64,000 bases of DNA from Rhyacophila brunnea (Eukaryota > Arthropoda > Insecta > Trichoptera > Rhyacophilidae), in contig JAGYXB010000051.1 of assembly GCA_022495005.1 (NCBI GenBank), positions 1,922,001 to 1,986,000 of the forward strand, in the 5' to 3' direction. The notes under the pieces were generated by a model, which was not told where the DNA came from, did not search any database, and was given only the letters and a program-made list of their open reading frames with translations. This document shows, piece after piece, positions 11,701 to 22,360 of this stretch; the stretch's first letter is position 1, and the number at the start of each line of letters is the position of its first letter. The translations under genes were made by a program, and so were the position numbers.

Positions 11701-12520
11701 ACTAAGCGTCTCGATCACAATCGATAAACACCTGGCACATAGCTATAACCCCTATCGTGATGCTTAACTTCGAGTCGTTGCGATCTGTCTCACATACAGG
11801 TGTTCATCGCGTAGCCTTACGAATTAAATTTTTATTCTACACATCCTACGCAAAACCAGCTGCAGGTACACTCCTAAAGGTGACGGGACAACAAACCGCT
11901 GGACATAAATAATCCCACCGCCAATAACCCGCAAACAATCAACTCCCCTATCTAATAGATAAAAAATATGATGATAAAATTTTCGATTAAAAGTTTATAA
12001 AATTCCGCCACACTTTTCTATAGCACTAGTGAACTTTTTATATCTTAATTCAGACCGATTATAATTAAAAAACAAAATATTTTAAACTATGCACATTTTC
12101 TAAATTAGAGATTTTTATTTTTATGTGGGGAGTTATTGACGAGGCGTTAATTGTCCTGGAACAGAACAATAGGTTTTAAAAATAATACTATAAAATTATT
12201 ATTGCATAAATAATTTATAAAACACGATCTTATTGCAATATTGCTTATTGAGACTATACTATTGTTGCACCACTGCATTATGCTGATAGCAGAGAATTAG
12301 TATTGGCGTAGTCATCGATAATTACTTTTCATAACAGCTGGTTATAAAAAATGCATTTTACATTTCTAAACAGTGCTCGAATTTAACGATTATGTAGCGA
12401 ATACTCATCACTAATAATAAAAATGGTGTTTTTAGCCGTTAAAAATAAAAGAAAAATTATAATACCATCATAGAGGATTTTTTAGTTCTACGTAGCCAGT
12501 ATAATATTATCGGTTACGTT
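8800..12520. other. Long stretch without recognised features
   Basis: This is A+T-rich with several short open frames (for example 9026-9259, 9457-9648, 9868-10065 and 11226-11507), none with a recognisable domain. A patch of higher C+G at 11220-11330 and 11500-11930 is unexplained. I see no RNA gene, TIR element or microsatellite of note. Confidence 0.5.
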
Positions 12521-12868
12521 TAAACTGTACGTAAAACATTTTACTGTGGCACAATTCGCCGTAAGCTTTATATCGGAAAGAGATGACCGTATTACTATAC
12601 GGTCCCTAATTTTATTAGATTCAATATGAAAATTAATTCAATAGCCATAGCTGATTTTGGGAAAATTCATGCATTCAATAATGAAAACCTAACCTTACAT
12701 AACCTAACAAATAATCTAATATCAAATTTTCAAAATTTGTTTGCTGCTGGCTTCTTGTAAGTGTCAAACGAAAAGAGGTTGGACTGTCTTTAATATACGT
12801 CCATATATTTCCGACACAACATTTCACGGTGAAGTGTAATACGGCGAACTGCATACGGACAAGTTTCC
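12521..12868. mobile_element. Repeat with GTTCGCCGT subterminal motifs, copy 1
   Basis: This matches 61935-62340 in inverted orientation. Shared landmarks are the near-palindrome GACCGTATTACTATACGGTC, TATCGGAAAGAGATGACCGT, TTTCACGGTGAAGTG and ACGGCGAACTGCATACG. The motif (A/C)AGTTCGCCGT or its complement occurs near both ends in opposite orientation, suggesting a nonautonomous DNA transposon. No TSD is identifiable. Confidence 0.65.
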
Positions 12869-12990
12869 GGATACGAATATTATCATTTATCACGGTTGCG
12901 TATCACAGTAGATATTATGCTTAGATCACATTTTTGTACAGCTTTTTCTTGATGACTTCTTTCTTTGTCATTTTAACTATCATAATGTAT

Positions 12991-13791
12991 ATGTTACGCC
13001 GAATGTTGTGAAATTGACTATTACATGAAATGGGCAAAATTTTGCCTAAATCATGAAAAATGCAAGTCCGTTGCCTTCTTCATGAATTAGGCAAAATATC
13101 TGCCAAGTGCGTGAATTCGACAGTACTTTTTCTGCCTAGTTCATGCATTGGGCAAATTAGATAGCGCTACGGTGGTGTTGTTTTCAACTAAACCAAATGT
13201 GTAAAATGCTCATGCATTGGTCAAAATAGATGGTCGCGCTCCGGTGGTGTTTTTTGCAACTAATCAAACTAACCAAATGTGTCAAATGTCATTGATTATA
13301 TAAAAATATACCAATCAATAACTACAATGACGTTCATATCCATTTACTGTGCCCAAAAAAAATCTAGAACTATAATATGATAACGGAAGAATTTTAAAGG
13401 TATTTTCGCGATTTGATTCGTGCTTGGGTATCAATCGTGCAATGGTCGATTTTTTGTATGTTAGTATGATTTGATAGTTTGTTGACAGTTGTTAGCTAAC
13501 CTCAAAATGGAGATTCAGTTGAATTTAGAATTACAAAACCTAACCTAACCTAACCTAATAATAATAATATTATATTAAGTCCAATTATAACTAATAAAAC
13601 CATCCGTATAAAATTTACTTTTTCTACTGTCATGTTGGCAGTTTAAGAATTCCATACCCTGGCGAATTCACGCACTCGGCAGATAATTTACTTAATTCAT
13701 GAATAAGGCAACAGGCTTGACTATTACATGAATTAGACAAAATTTTGCCCATTTAATGTAATAGTCTATTTCGCACATTCGGCGTAACATA
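12991..13791. mobile_element. TIR element with ATGTTACGCCGAATGT ends
   Basis: The left ATGTTACGCCGAATGT and right ACATTCGGCGTAACAT ends are perfect inverted repeats. The imperfect match extends about 55 bp to GGGCAAAATTTTGCC. The immediate flanks are TAT/ATA, so a TA or longer target duplication cannot be resolved. Inside, a block of about 70 bp (CATGCATTGG...GGTGGTGTT...CCAAATGTGT) is tandemly duplicated at about 13142-13209 and 13210-13284. Many copies of a TTCATG...GGCAAA motif occur in both orientations. At 801 bp it is nonautonomous. Confidence 0.82.
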
Positions 13792-14039
13792 TATATTATA
13801 GTACAAAAAAATAATAAATAACAGTAATACAATAATAAAACAAAAGACAAAAGTGTTGTCTATGTATACCTACCATACAAGCCACATATAAAAAATGTAT
13901 GCCAATGAATGCTCATCAATATTTTAAACCTATTGTGGATTCTTCCCGCCATAAATGCACATTTTCCAGCTTGTGCAAAAAGCTATGTTGTCGTATTTGA
14001 ACTGCAAGAGAAAATCCGGGAAAATTCCCGCAAGCGGAA

Positions 14040-14300
14040 AATATTTTTCTAACAACAGCGATTTATAATAACGGCGCGGGGTGGCGCTAGTTTTCCTCTG
14101 CGAGAGATAATATATTGATATTTTATTGGCCACATTCCAGCGCCGGGCGTCGGAAAAACTTGCCTCTCGTGAGAATTTTCTCCAGCTGACCGGAAAATTA
14201 CACGACATTCCGCAGAGAAAGGACCTCTTATCATTCCCTGGCATAATATATACGTCGCGAACCCGATGCGGTATTGCAATATGTCAAAATATAACACAGG
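14040..14300. other. C+G-enriched island, function unknown
   Basis: This block is clearly richer in C+G and CpG than its surroundings (GGCGCGGGGTGGCGC, GCGCCGGGCGTCGG). Short overlapping open frames occur on both strands, which is what base composition alone would give. It could be part of a regulatory element or an exon, but there is no recognisable domain and no convincing splice pair. Confidence 0.3.
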
Positions 14301-14329
14301 ATGAAATCAATGATCAACAGTAACCTCTT

Positions 14330-15610
14330 TGAAAACACTATGATGCTTCAGTAGATTAGTAAAAGGTCCAAACTCGTTTCATATAAATTATAAATACATG
14401 TATACTTTTATTCATGTTGTATTATTTTAAACCGAAAAACGATACCTAACCTACACCACTGTCGATAGCCACGCTTTGAATGAAAATACCTTAAGTATAT
14501 ATATAATGATCAAAGTATCTAATGAAGTTAACAGTAGATCAGTGTCCTTGCTTCCATTCGGAGTAGATATATAGTCTCCACTCTCCAGACAAAGAGTGGA
14601 AAGTATACATACTTTATAATTAGTTATTCGTTCAACTCATTTGGTTCTAGCTCGGCATCAAAGAGCATGTAATTTCTCACGTTGCTCAGTCAACTACTCT
14701 AGCATAGGGCTCGATAATAGAGAGGTTTTTGACAAAATTAAACGTTTAGTTATATATATTCTCACGACAATAATGTATATATATATATACTATATCTAAA
14801 GTGACTAATATTTTTTTACAATTTGTCTTGATTTATATATCTGTCTATATGTCTGTCTGTAATGCATGAGAGAAAACATACGCATACGCGAAAACACGCG
14901 CATAAAGGAATCGTTTATTTTAATCGGGTCGTGCAATAAAACAAATGATAAGTTAATCTGTTAATATTTGACAGATGTTTACAGTGCAGTACTAACATAA
15001 TATTTAGGACATAAAAGGTACATATTTAACGACATTACAATTAATTTGTGAAAGAATTAGCGATTTTACTCAAAATGTTGCGTTCAGAGAAATTTTCCAG
15101 TCTAAATGTGATTTTAATCAAAATAATTTCTGTTGCAGAACGAAGCCACGTCCAAGAATGTTGACAGTTACAAAAACATTTTTTTATAGTTTTTAAACTT
15201 TTGATTTACGTCATTTACGACAAGGAACAATATCAAAACTTTCTTTTGTGGCATCGTATGCCAAACAAAACAGTCTCTTTGATCAGAATTGTATCGATCA
15301 GTTTTGTATCGATTCTTGCACATAGCAGATTGAATCAGAATAAGTTTTATTACAACCAACTAATTAGTATCTAGCTCAACACTTCATAAACCTATTCAGA
15401 GCAACGATGGACAGGGAGATAATAACCGAACTCATTGACAACGCCCGATAACGAGTATGGCACAAACATAAAAATATAGTACTTAAACACTAACAAAGAT
15501 ATTGAGACGTTGCACATGATATACATACACTCACACGACTTTTAAGAACATTTTAGCATTCGTCACACTATCAATAGTATAATATGACTATAAAAATAAA
15601 TACTATATGT
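14330..15610. other. No feature recognised
   Basis: A+T-rich, with a short (TA)n run near 14774-14790. No gene, RNA or repeat is supported. Confidence 0.5.
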
Positions 15611-15628
15611 GAGAGTAGTTGCACTGAT

Positions 15629-16455
15629 CAGTGGCGCACCCAGGGGGGGGGGCAAGGGGCCTTGGCACCCCCAAAAATGAAAATTAACAGAATGATTTTA
15701 AACATTGACATTGAAAGCCAATAAACTATACCTGTGGGCTTAAACAAATAAAAACGCGGCAAAAAAATGATTTGTAATAATTCTCCAGCACCCTTTTTAG
15801 ATTTTAATTTCGAAACACTAATGTCAGGTTTTTTTAGAAACCCAATCCCTAATGGAGCTGTCAAAAAATTCTCGGTGTCCACCCGAATTCCGGAGTGGTG
15901 TAGGTCATGGCTGGGGAAGGCTGACCGGACTCTCAGCCTGGGAGCCCGGGCTGTGGTGGGCCCGGCGTGTCAGGTTGACCAGATAAGTGAGATAAACACA
16001 CATCATAAATTAGCTTTAATAGTAAAAAAAGTCGCCTGCGACGCTATTATACTTCATGGCCATAAACATTTTCAATTACTTATATAATTGTGCAATATAT
16101 GTTTTGATTATTATGTGTCGATACTCGACATCTCCATTATTAAAGTAGATGTATTAAAAATCGCCAATAATCCACTGTATAAGCACCCTTAATTTGAACT
16201 AAAACACAATTTGAATAACGTTTATGTAGTGTTTCACATTGCCTTTAATTTTAGTGGTAGGTAGGGGGCCCGTCAAACATCCTAGCCTGAGGGCCCGTTT
16301 CAGGATGTGGGGACCATGGTGTAGGTACACCGAGTGCAATAGACAAAAGACCGATAAACGAGAAATTAGGCTGTGAAAAAGAAAAAGAGCCTATAGAACT
16401 AATTTACATTCTACTCCTTGGGCCCCCCCAATATTAAATCCTGGGTGCGCCACTG
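15629..16455 (+). mobile_element. Composite hAT MITE, CAGTGGCGCACCC family, copy 1
   Basis: The ends CAGTGGCGCACCCAGG and CCTGGGTGCGCCACTG are perfect inverted repeats. They are flanked by a perfect 8-bp target duplication GCACTGAT (15621-15628 and 16456-16463), typical of hAT. Poly-G/poly-C tracts lie just inside both ends. A second, unrelated hAT MITE is nested at 15906-16318. The element shares sequence with 29169-30270, which lies in the opposite orientation. It has no transposase and depends on an enzyme encoded elsewhere. Confidence 0.93.
15906..16318 (+). mobile_element. Nested CATGG-family hAT MITE
   Basis: The element starts CATGGCTGGGG and ends GTGGGGACCATG. It is related along its length to the solo copy at 3818-4184 (for example CAGATAAGTGAGATAAACAC). 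It is flanked by a perfect 8-bp duplication GTGTAGGT (15898-15905 and 16319-16326) of the host element's sequence. This dates its insertion after the host element family arose. Confidence 0.9.
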
Positions 16456-16463
16456 GCACTGAT

Positions 16464-17215
16464 CGATACCTCTTAGATATTTAATATTAAGTGAGGATGT
16501 GGGGTGGAATATGTATCGGAATTTGTTACTCTGAAATGTCATATAACTTCTGAGGCTAAGCCATGACCAGTGCAAACGAAATGTATAAAAACTGAAAGAG
16601 CTATGTCGGAAAGAGATGGTGAAGAGCTATGCAAAAGTCCATTACTGGAATCGCAGTGCTGTACAGCTCTAAGAATGCAGAAGACCAAGTTGTAGTAGTT
16701 GCAGCGTCATCAAAATGATACGATTAAAAAATGAATCGTTAAAATATAAACAAAAAAGTCTTAAAATATTATGTTAACTCATAGATCTGCATATTATTTT
16801 CTCCGAACAAACATTTTTGTATACCATTGGTAAGACATCAAATTTTGATAAGTAGAGCAGTTAATATAAACAGCATTACGCGCATCTGGCGCTTTAAAAA
16901 TGTTAATATTGTTTACGGTAAAGCAGTAAATATAAGTTCCGCGTTACAGACAGATAACCATAATAAATAAACTCTTCTGTGAAGCTCGGTGCATTAAAAT
17001 TTTAACCGATCTTTCAAAGTTTTTTGCGATATATACTTATTATATGTAGGACACTACAATACATATTATAATTATGAAAGTATGGTAAACAATGTATTAA
17101 TCGGTAATAATTTTGAATTCGTCGCTATGTTCTTCGATTTTTAAAATGTTTGAAAGGCCGATAATGTCGTAAACAATCGTCGTTGACGATTCTTGAGTTC
17201 GCTTCATTATATTGT
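16464..17215. other. No feature recognised
   Basis: Mostly A+T-rich with no supported feature. Confidence 0.5.
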
Positions 17216-17508
17216 ATTACTAGTATAATAGTATTATTGTGGCATGGCAAGGTGCATGTTGTATATATATAATGCAGAAAGACCATTGTGCAATGGACTG
17301 GGCATGTCGCTCGGTGAAAACCGCTGACAAAATACCGCGATACAGTGGTACTATCCAGCGGCACTAAACTTCCTAGGTGCTGTAAATCCCGCTGGATAAA
17401 CGAACTCGTTAAGTTTGGTGGATTTACGTGACAGCAAATAGGGAGCAAAAATAGTGAAGGAAGCTAGGAGACCTTCATCCATTGACCCCAATTAATGATG
17501 ATGATTAT
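17216..17508 (+). pseudogene. RTE-like LINE 3' relic
   Basis: The degraded reading resembles the C-terminal tail that follows the reverse transcriptase in RTE-type elements. GGCATGGCAAGGTGCATGTTG is equivalent to the RRMLG stretch, then come GGGCATGTCGCTCGG (GHVAR-like) and the GACCCCAATTAATGATGATGATT terminus with a GATGAT-type tail. The order of landmarks agrees with the relics at 37575 and 44885. Stops and frameshifts are present throughout. Confidence 0.65.
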
Positions 17509-17940
17509 GACATTGTAGTAAAGAGGACTGTATGACATATTTTTAGATACCTAATACCTACTAGTCTACAATCTGAAATAATAATAAATAGTGTGTCTTT
17601 CAAGCAATCCCATATTTTGAAAAATTTATTAATTGATCATATTAGTCACAATGATATTTACGAACATTTTTGAAAAGCGATTATATTATGTGAAATAATA
17701 TATGACAAATAATTTGGACTATAAATAGATGAGTGTTATTTTATATACGTTATTTTCTGTTGTGCCATTTGAAATTATTTTGCAAGGGCATGAACAATGA
17801 TTAAGTTGGTAAACTCCAAAAATATTAATATCACTCAGTTGCCATTCCGATGTTCTTACATACAAATTTCACACGATTTTTCAACTAGTACCTATTTAAA
17901 TAATAGTGCCAAAGTGTAGTATTATTGACTGCTTAGCTAG
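17509..17940. other. No feature recognised
   Basis: A+T-rich sequence separating two LINE fragments. Confidence 0.5.
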
Positions 17941-19052
17941 AAATTCTCTGCAAATAAACCTGCAATGCGAAGTCATTTGTAGCTACCTTAATCATTGTAT
18001 CAGTGGGCCCTTTTTGGGCCCGATTGTCGTCAACTCCAACTTGAAATAGACAATATATTAGATTGGGGCAGGCGTAACAAACTGGACTTCAATATTGAAA
18101 AATGCAATATGTTATCATTTACCAGAACCTCGCGAGTATTATTTTTCCAATATTCGATGCAATATGGCAGAGTTCTTTCGCGAATACCATCTGTAAGGGA
18201 TCTTGGCATAACGTTTGACAGTAAGTTATCATTTAGTGGTCATATAGCTATCATTTGTAAAAAGGCGCTACAAATGTTGGGCTTCGTCTTGCGTACTTCC
18301 CGGGTCTTTTCGGATGTTACTGTATTAAAAATTCTTTATAATTCCTTAGTGAGAAGCCGGCTTGAGAGTGGGTCGATTGTTTGGGCCCCGCATCAGTTGA
18401 AATATGACCTTATGGTGGAGCGAGTTCAAAAGAAATTTTTGAGACTCCTTTATTTGAGGTTATATGGATACTATCCGTGGCTTTATCCAACTGACTTTCT
18501 CTTATGTATGCTTACATACTGTAGTTTAAGTGCTAGAAGATATCAATATTTGGCCAAGTATTTTTTTCGACTAATACGTGGTGTGAATGAGAACTCTGCC
18601 ATTCTTGGTAATATTGACTTGTGTGTCCCTGATAACTATCTTAGAAATCGGGAGCATCAGTTGTTTGTTCTCCCGAGGAGCAGAACTAACCTGCCATTGG
18701 TGATGCCAATTGGGAGGGCAATAACTCTGTTCAACCAAATTGCTTCGGATGTTGATATATTCCATCTACGTGAGAATGAGTATAGGTGGATGTTATTTTA
18801 TAAATTCTTAAAATAGGGTCTGCTTAACTCATCCGGTGTACTTCCTTGTACCTATATACTTCATATTTTTGTATTTACACATTTATATCTACTGTAGAAT
18901 AACTTAATATTGCATAATTACAGTATTACATAATACTGCTTTAATAATATTTCTTTGTTTCTAAATGTCATGTTGTGAACGTCTTAAACTTATAATTTGT
19001 AATGTCCACAATATGTAAAATAAATTAAAATTGAATTGAATTGAATTGAAAT
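17941..19052 (+). mobile_element. 5'-truncated jockey/CR1-like non-LTR retrotransposon
   Basis: The element contains the 3' part of the reverse transcriptase ORF (17995-18816), a 3' UTR of about 220 bp and a pentanucleotide tail of about four TTGAA units (19030-19050). The tail in place of poly(A) is typical of several insect jockey/CR1-group families. The 5' boundary is uncertain because homology cannot be followed above about 17990. Related but decayed copies lie at 8150, 37900 and 49760. Confidence 0.88.
17995..18816 (+). CDS. Reverse transcriptase, C-terminal fragment (jockey/CR1-like LINE)
   Basis: This is an open frame of 273 codons, uninterrupted. Its protein follows the region after the catalytic YADD motif of non-LTR reverse transcriptases. 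Landmarks are LDFNIEKCNMLSFTRT (residues about 31-46), VRDLGITFDSKLSF (67-80), the thumb-like LKILYNSLVRSRLE (110-123) with VWAPHQ following, and the terminal basic and aromatic tail. The palm catalytic aspartates and any upstream endonuclease are missing, so the start Met at 17995 is only the first Met in an open frame and is not a native start. The intact frame and clean TTGAA tail suggest a fairly young insertion. Jockey versus CR1 assignment is by general resemblance only. The fragment cannot act alone. Confidence 0.88.
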   Translation: MYQWALFGPDCRQLQLEIDNILDWGRRNKLDFNIEKCNMLSFTRTSRVLFFQYSMQYGRVLSRIPSVRDLGITFDSKLSFSGHIAIICKKALQMLGFVLRTSRVFSDVTVLKILYNSLVRSRLESGSIVWAPHQLKYDLMVERVQKKFLRLLYLRLYGYYPWLYPTDFLLCMLTYCSLSARRYQYLAKYFFRLIRGVNENSAILGNIDLCVPDNYLRNREHQLFVLPRSRTNLPLVMPIGRAITLFNQIASDVDIFHLRENEYRWMLFYKFLK

Positions 19053-19059
19053 TTCGACT

Positions 19060-19605
19060 CCATCTCTATAGAGTATAGAAGAAGGTTTCATCTTTGTTTA
19101 CATAATGTTTTTTACCTACTGCGTATTTTTATTCGCTGTTAATTAATTTTTTACAAATAATGAAGCTTAAAGTCTCTTCAAAGAAACAAAGCATTTTTCG
19201 TTGATTGAAAATGATATAGGCACCTAAACTTTGTATGATTTCGTATGCTCACATACTTTTTATTCGAAGATTATTTATTATAGTATTATTATAGTATTAT
19301 AGTAATATTACTTCGCTAACGTTCACTGTTTTACTAGTATTGTAGCTAAAAATTCCAAGTTGGCTTAATAAATATGAGCTTTACGGTATACCGATAATAC
19401 ATTAATACTTACATGCCATTGTACATATTTCGATTAAAATAAGAAATGTAAATAGCAACCACAATGGAAAGTTAAACAGACAAAAATCAGACATATAGAT
19501 ATAAATTTATACAAAGAACAATCTATATAAAAATATATATATAAAGGTGTCTACAAAAATTCACAATATCCGTTGAAATTTTCTACCGTGATGTTACAGA
19601 AAAAG
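19060..19605. other. No feature recognised
   Basis: A+T-rich. No supported feature. Confidence 0.5.
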
Positions 19606-19619
19606 GTGTCCATTGTGAC

Positions 19620-20353
19620 TAGGGAATCCAATCCCGGGATCCCGGGATCCCGAGCTATTTTCGATACCTATGAATCCCGGGATTGATAAACATAATCCCG
19701 GGATTTCGGGATTGATTTTTTTATCAATTTTTATGGAAAATATAACAGAAAAAATACTTTTAATATAAAATAACTACATTAGAAATAAACTGAGTTTGAA
19801 TGAAGTTTGATGTGTAGGTTGCCGATTCATTTTATTTTTTCACATATATTATTAAAAATGAGAAAGATTGGTAAAAAAACAATGCTTCGCACTTTTAACA
19901 AAGTAATTCCACCATGATATCATACGTTTTACGGCAGTTTCATATTTGGCTGACTAATTAGATTTATGAAGCGGAAAGGCCATAAGTACGCCATGATTAT
20001 TTGCTTTACTATTTTAAATCTCGCTGATCTATTCATTATGTCTTTACTATCAGAAATAGCAATCTCATATTAAATTCACATTATTATTTATATTACAATA
20101 TTATTTACTCCATTAAACTTATGTATTTCCAAGATTTAACGTATGCAATATTAACAATAAATGTCTTAAATAGTATAAATTATACTAGATTTATTTTTGA
20201 CCGATTTTATCAATGTTATTTGTAAATATAAAAATTTTAGATTAACAATGGAAAAAAATCCCAATCCCGGGACCAGTCCCGGGATCCCGGGATTGTCAAA
20301 TTGTAATCCCGAAATCCCGGGATTAGAATTTTGGCTCGGGATTGGATTCCCTA
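19620..20353. mobile_element. hAT-type MITE, TAGGGAATCC family
   Basis: The ends TAGGGAATCCAATCCCGGGA and TTGGATTCCCTA are inverted repeats. A perfect 8-bp target duplication ATTGTGAC lies on each side (19612-19619 and 20354-20361). Both subterminal regions carry several copies of the palindrome AATCCCGGGATT, probably transposase-binding sites by analogy with other hAT elements (inference). The 734-bp interior is A+T-rich and non-coding. Confidence 0.92.
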
Positions 20354-20361
20354 ATTGTGAC

Positions 20362-20800
20362 GATTCCTAGGCATTTTTTAATTTCATTTTTTTACTGAAC
20401 GCTCTCTGTATCAAAGAAGTAATTCGATCAGGAATGTTGAAATGGGAAATTACTTCCTTTCAAGATAGAAACCATCTCAAGATATGGATCTTTTAAAATC
20501 TTACGATGAAATTTAATAAGGCTGTAAAAAATGAAGTGACGTTTCAAACGACTAATTATATTTAATGAATTACCCATAGAAAATCGTCATGTAAAATAAC
20601 ACTGCAATGTCAACCAAAAGGTTATTTATTGTTTCTTTGTAAACATCTCACGACCATGATGCACAAAATGTCAACGTTATTTAAATCTAATTAACAGTGG
20701 ATGCTTTACACAGATGAACATGTAATCCCAACTATTATACCAAACATGTAACTAACATAGCAATGTTGATTTACGCGATAAAAATCGTTGTCATTTTTAC
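20362..20800. other. No feature recognised
   Basis: A+T-rich. Nothing supported. Confidence 0.5.
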
Positions 20801-21290
20801 CACGTTTTCTTAGCTCATATTCTTGTTTGTCCGGTGGTTGTTTATCCAGTACAAATCTTGCAATCGATTTTTAACTAACTTCCCGACTAGCTAGACATTT
20901 GAAACTTTTATAATATATCAGAACACGATGCCAATGCATTCTTTTAATGCTTTTAGCCATCTTTAAGTAGAATTGAATTCATTTTCAGTTAATTCTGTTT
21001 TGTAAGAAAAGTTATTTCGGAAGAAATCCGTAAAAAGTAAAATACTATTATTCGTTGCTAAGAGGATGGTCCTAGCAACTAAATTATTAATACATACGTG
21101 CTTTACTATGGAAATCAATATAAAATGTCAAAATGACATTTCAGTATTCTATAATATTTAGTCAGTAAGTACCTATTTCTATCAAGTACAAAAAAAGTAT
21201 TTATTAATACATAGAATTGTCAAGTTTATATGATTCAACAGAAAATTTTAAAACCTGGTATATAAAAAGTTCTTTTTATCTTGTAATTAT
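20801..21290 (+). repeat. Dispersed repeat R450, copy 1
   Basis: One of three similar copies in the same orientation (others at 27469 and 60321). Shared landmarks are TTGTCCGGTGGTTGTTTATC, CAATCGATTTTTAACTAACT, TTCCCGACTAGCTAGACATT, TCAGTTAATTCTGTTTTGTA and TTTTTATCTTGTAATTATTT. There are no terminal inverted repeats, no pol III boxes and no long ORF. The superfamily is unknown; a nonautonomous LINE or Helitron-like unit is possible. Confidence 0.8.
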
Positions 21291-21424
21291 TTAAAATATC
21301 GATTTTCCGAAAAAAAAAATTTAATTAAATTAAATCAAAACTGCACAAAATTGAAATACCAAATTCTACGATCACTTACCTTTACTACTTCAGAAATATA
21401 GGTAGGTACATTCCTATATGTGAG

Positions 21425-21485
21425 AAAAAAAATGATCCAAATGTGATTTGAACACGCATCCATCGCAGCGATGAGGTTTACCAAA
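21425..21485 (-). repeat. Weak tRNA-like relic
   Basis: On the minus strand a B-box-like GTGTTCAAATCAC lies in GATGGATGCGTGTTCAAATC. No convincing A box is seen. The wording resembles a tRNA-derived SINE head and, less clearly, the segment at 46155-46225. Confidence 0.3.
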
Positions 21486-21611
21486 TAAAAGCAACCGATA
21501 TAATTGCAAATCACCTGGATATTTCCTAACCAAAATTAACCTAACAACTGTGAATAAGAGTTGTTATGTCAAATTCTGTTAATATTGAGTCCCATATTTT
21601 GTAGTTTTAAA

Positions 21612-21969
21612 TTAAGGTATGCGTGAAACTAACCCCCGTTTCAGACAGGACACCGGTGTCGCGCTCGTATATAATAAGGAGGCCTTCGAATAAAGGGGCT
21701 TTTGTATTATGTTTATGAACGCCTAGAGCTAATGAGCCAACGCATAATTTCGCGATATAAATTAGAACAGAAAACTGGCTATGGTCATAAAAACATGTGT
21801 ATCGGCGACTTGAGAATGTAACGGCCAACGGAAAAGTGTACCGGACACGCTTTGACTCATTAGCTCGGGGCGTTCATAAACATAATACAAAGGCCTTTTT
21901 ATTCGAATACAAAGGTTTCCTTATTATAAACGTGGGCGACACCGCTGTCCCGTCTGAAACGGGCCTTAA
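21612..21969. mobile_element. TTAA-flanked MITE with long TIRs
   Basis: About 140 bp at each end are inverted copies, including CCCCGTTTCAGACAGGACA on the left against the complement of TGTCCCGTCTGAAACGGG on the right. ATTATGTTTATGAACGCC and GAGCTAATGAG also pair. The outermost bases are TTAAGG and CCTTAA (21612 and 21966), which fits piggyBac-type TTAA target use, though TTAA also occurs by chance in this composition. The left TIR has a 16-bp interruption after TTAAGG. Short open frames inside are incidental. Confidence 0.78.
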
Positions 21970-21974
21970 CTTTG

Positions 21975-22358
21975 ATTCCTAATCGCGGACACGAATGTCA
22001 TTGTCACTTTTCCGCCACGGATCGGTCGACATACCATTGTATGGATGTAAAAGAAATAGTATACCTACTATGTTTGAAAGTATCTAGAGTATTTTATAAT
22101 TTGAGGTTGTCAGTTAACGCGAGATAGAATATTCGTTTCGAGAAGCGATTCATATTAAATAAAGTAATTTTTACGTTAGTCCAATTCAATGGTGGTTTTT
22201 CATAACTCAGATGAGGCAATCATTTCGTTAGAAAGTAGCAACATTATAAACGGTTTTTTCGCAAGGGGGGCTCCAAGCCTGTCAACGCATTCCGTTTCTA
22301 CTATTCCGTCACTAGTCAAATATATAAGAATGTATGATAATGATAGATCATCTTTCTT
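21975..22358. other. No feature recognised upstream of the exon donor
   Basis: On the minus strand this would be the 5' part of the intron that follows the candidate exon at 22361-22705. No other feature is supported. Confidence 0.4.
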
Positions 22359-22360
22359 AC

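Noticed and set aside
13535..13562. CCTAA-rich run as telomeric repeat (AACCTAACCTAACC)
   Set aside because: Only three to four units of CCTAA inside a TIR element; too short to be an interstitial telomere tract, although insect telomeres use TTAGG.
13930..14323. Overlapping open frames on both strands
   Set aside because: Openness on three frames at once reflects C+G content; no domain or splice pair supports coding.
14760..14800. Microsatellite-type (TA)n run
   Set aside because: Short and ordinary in this A+T-rich background.
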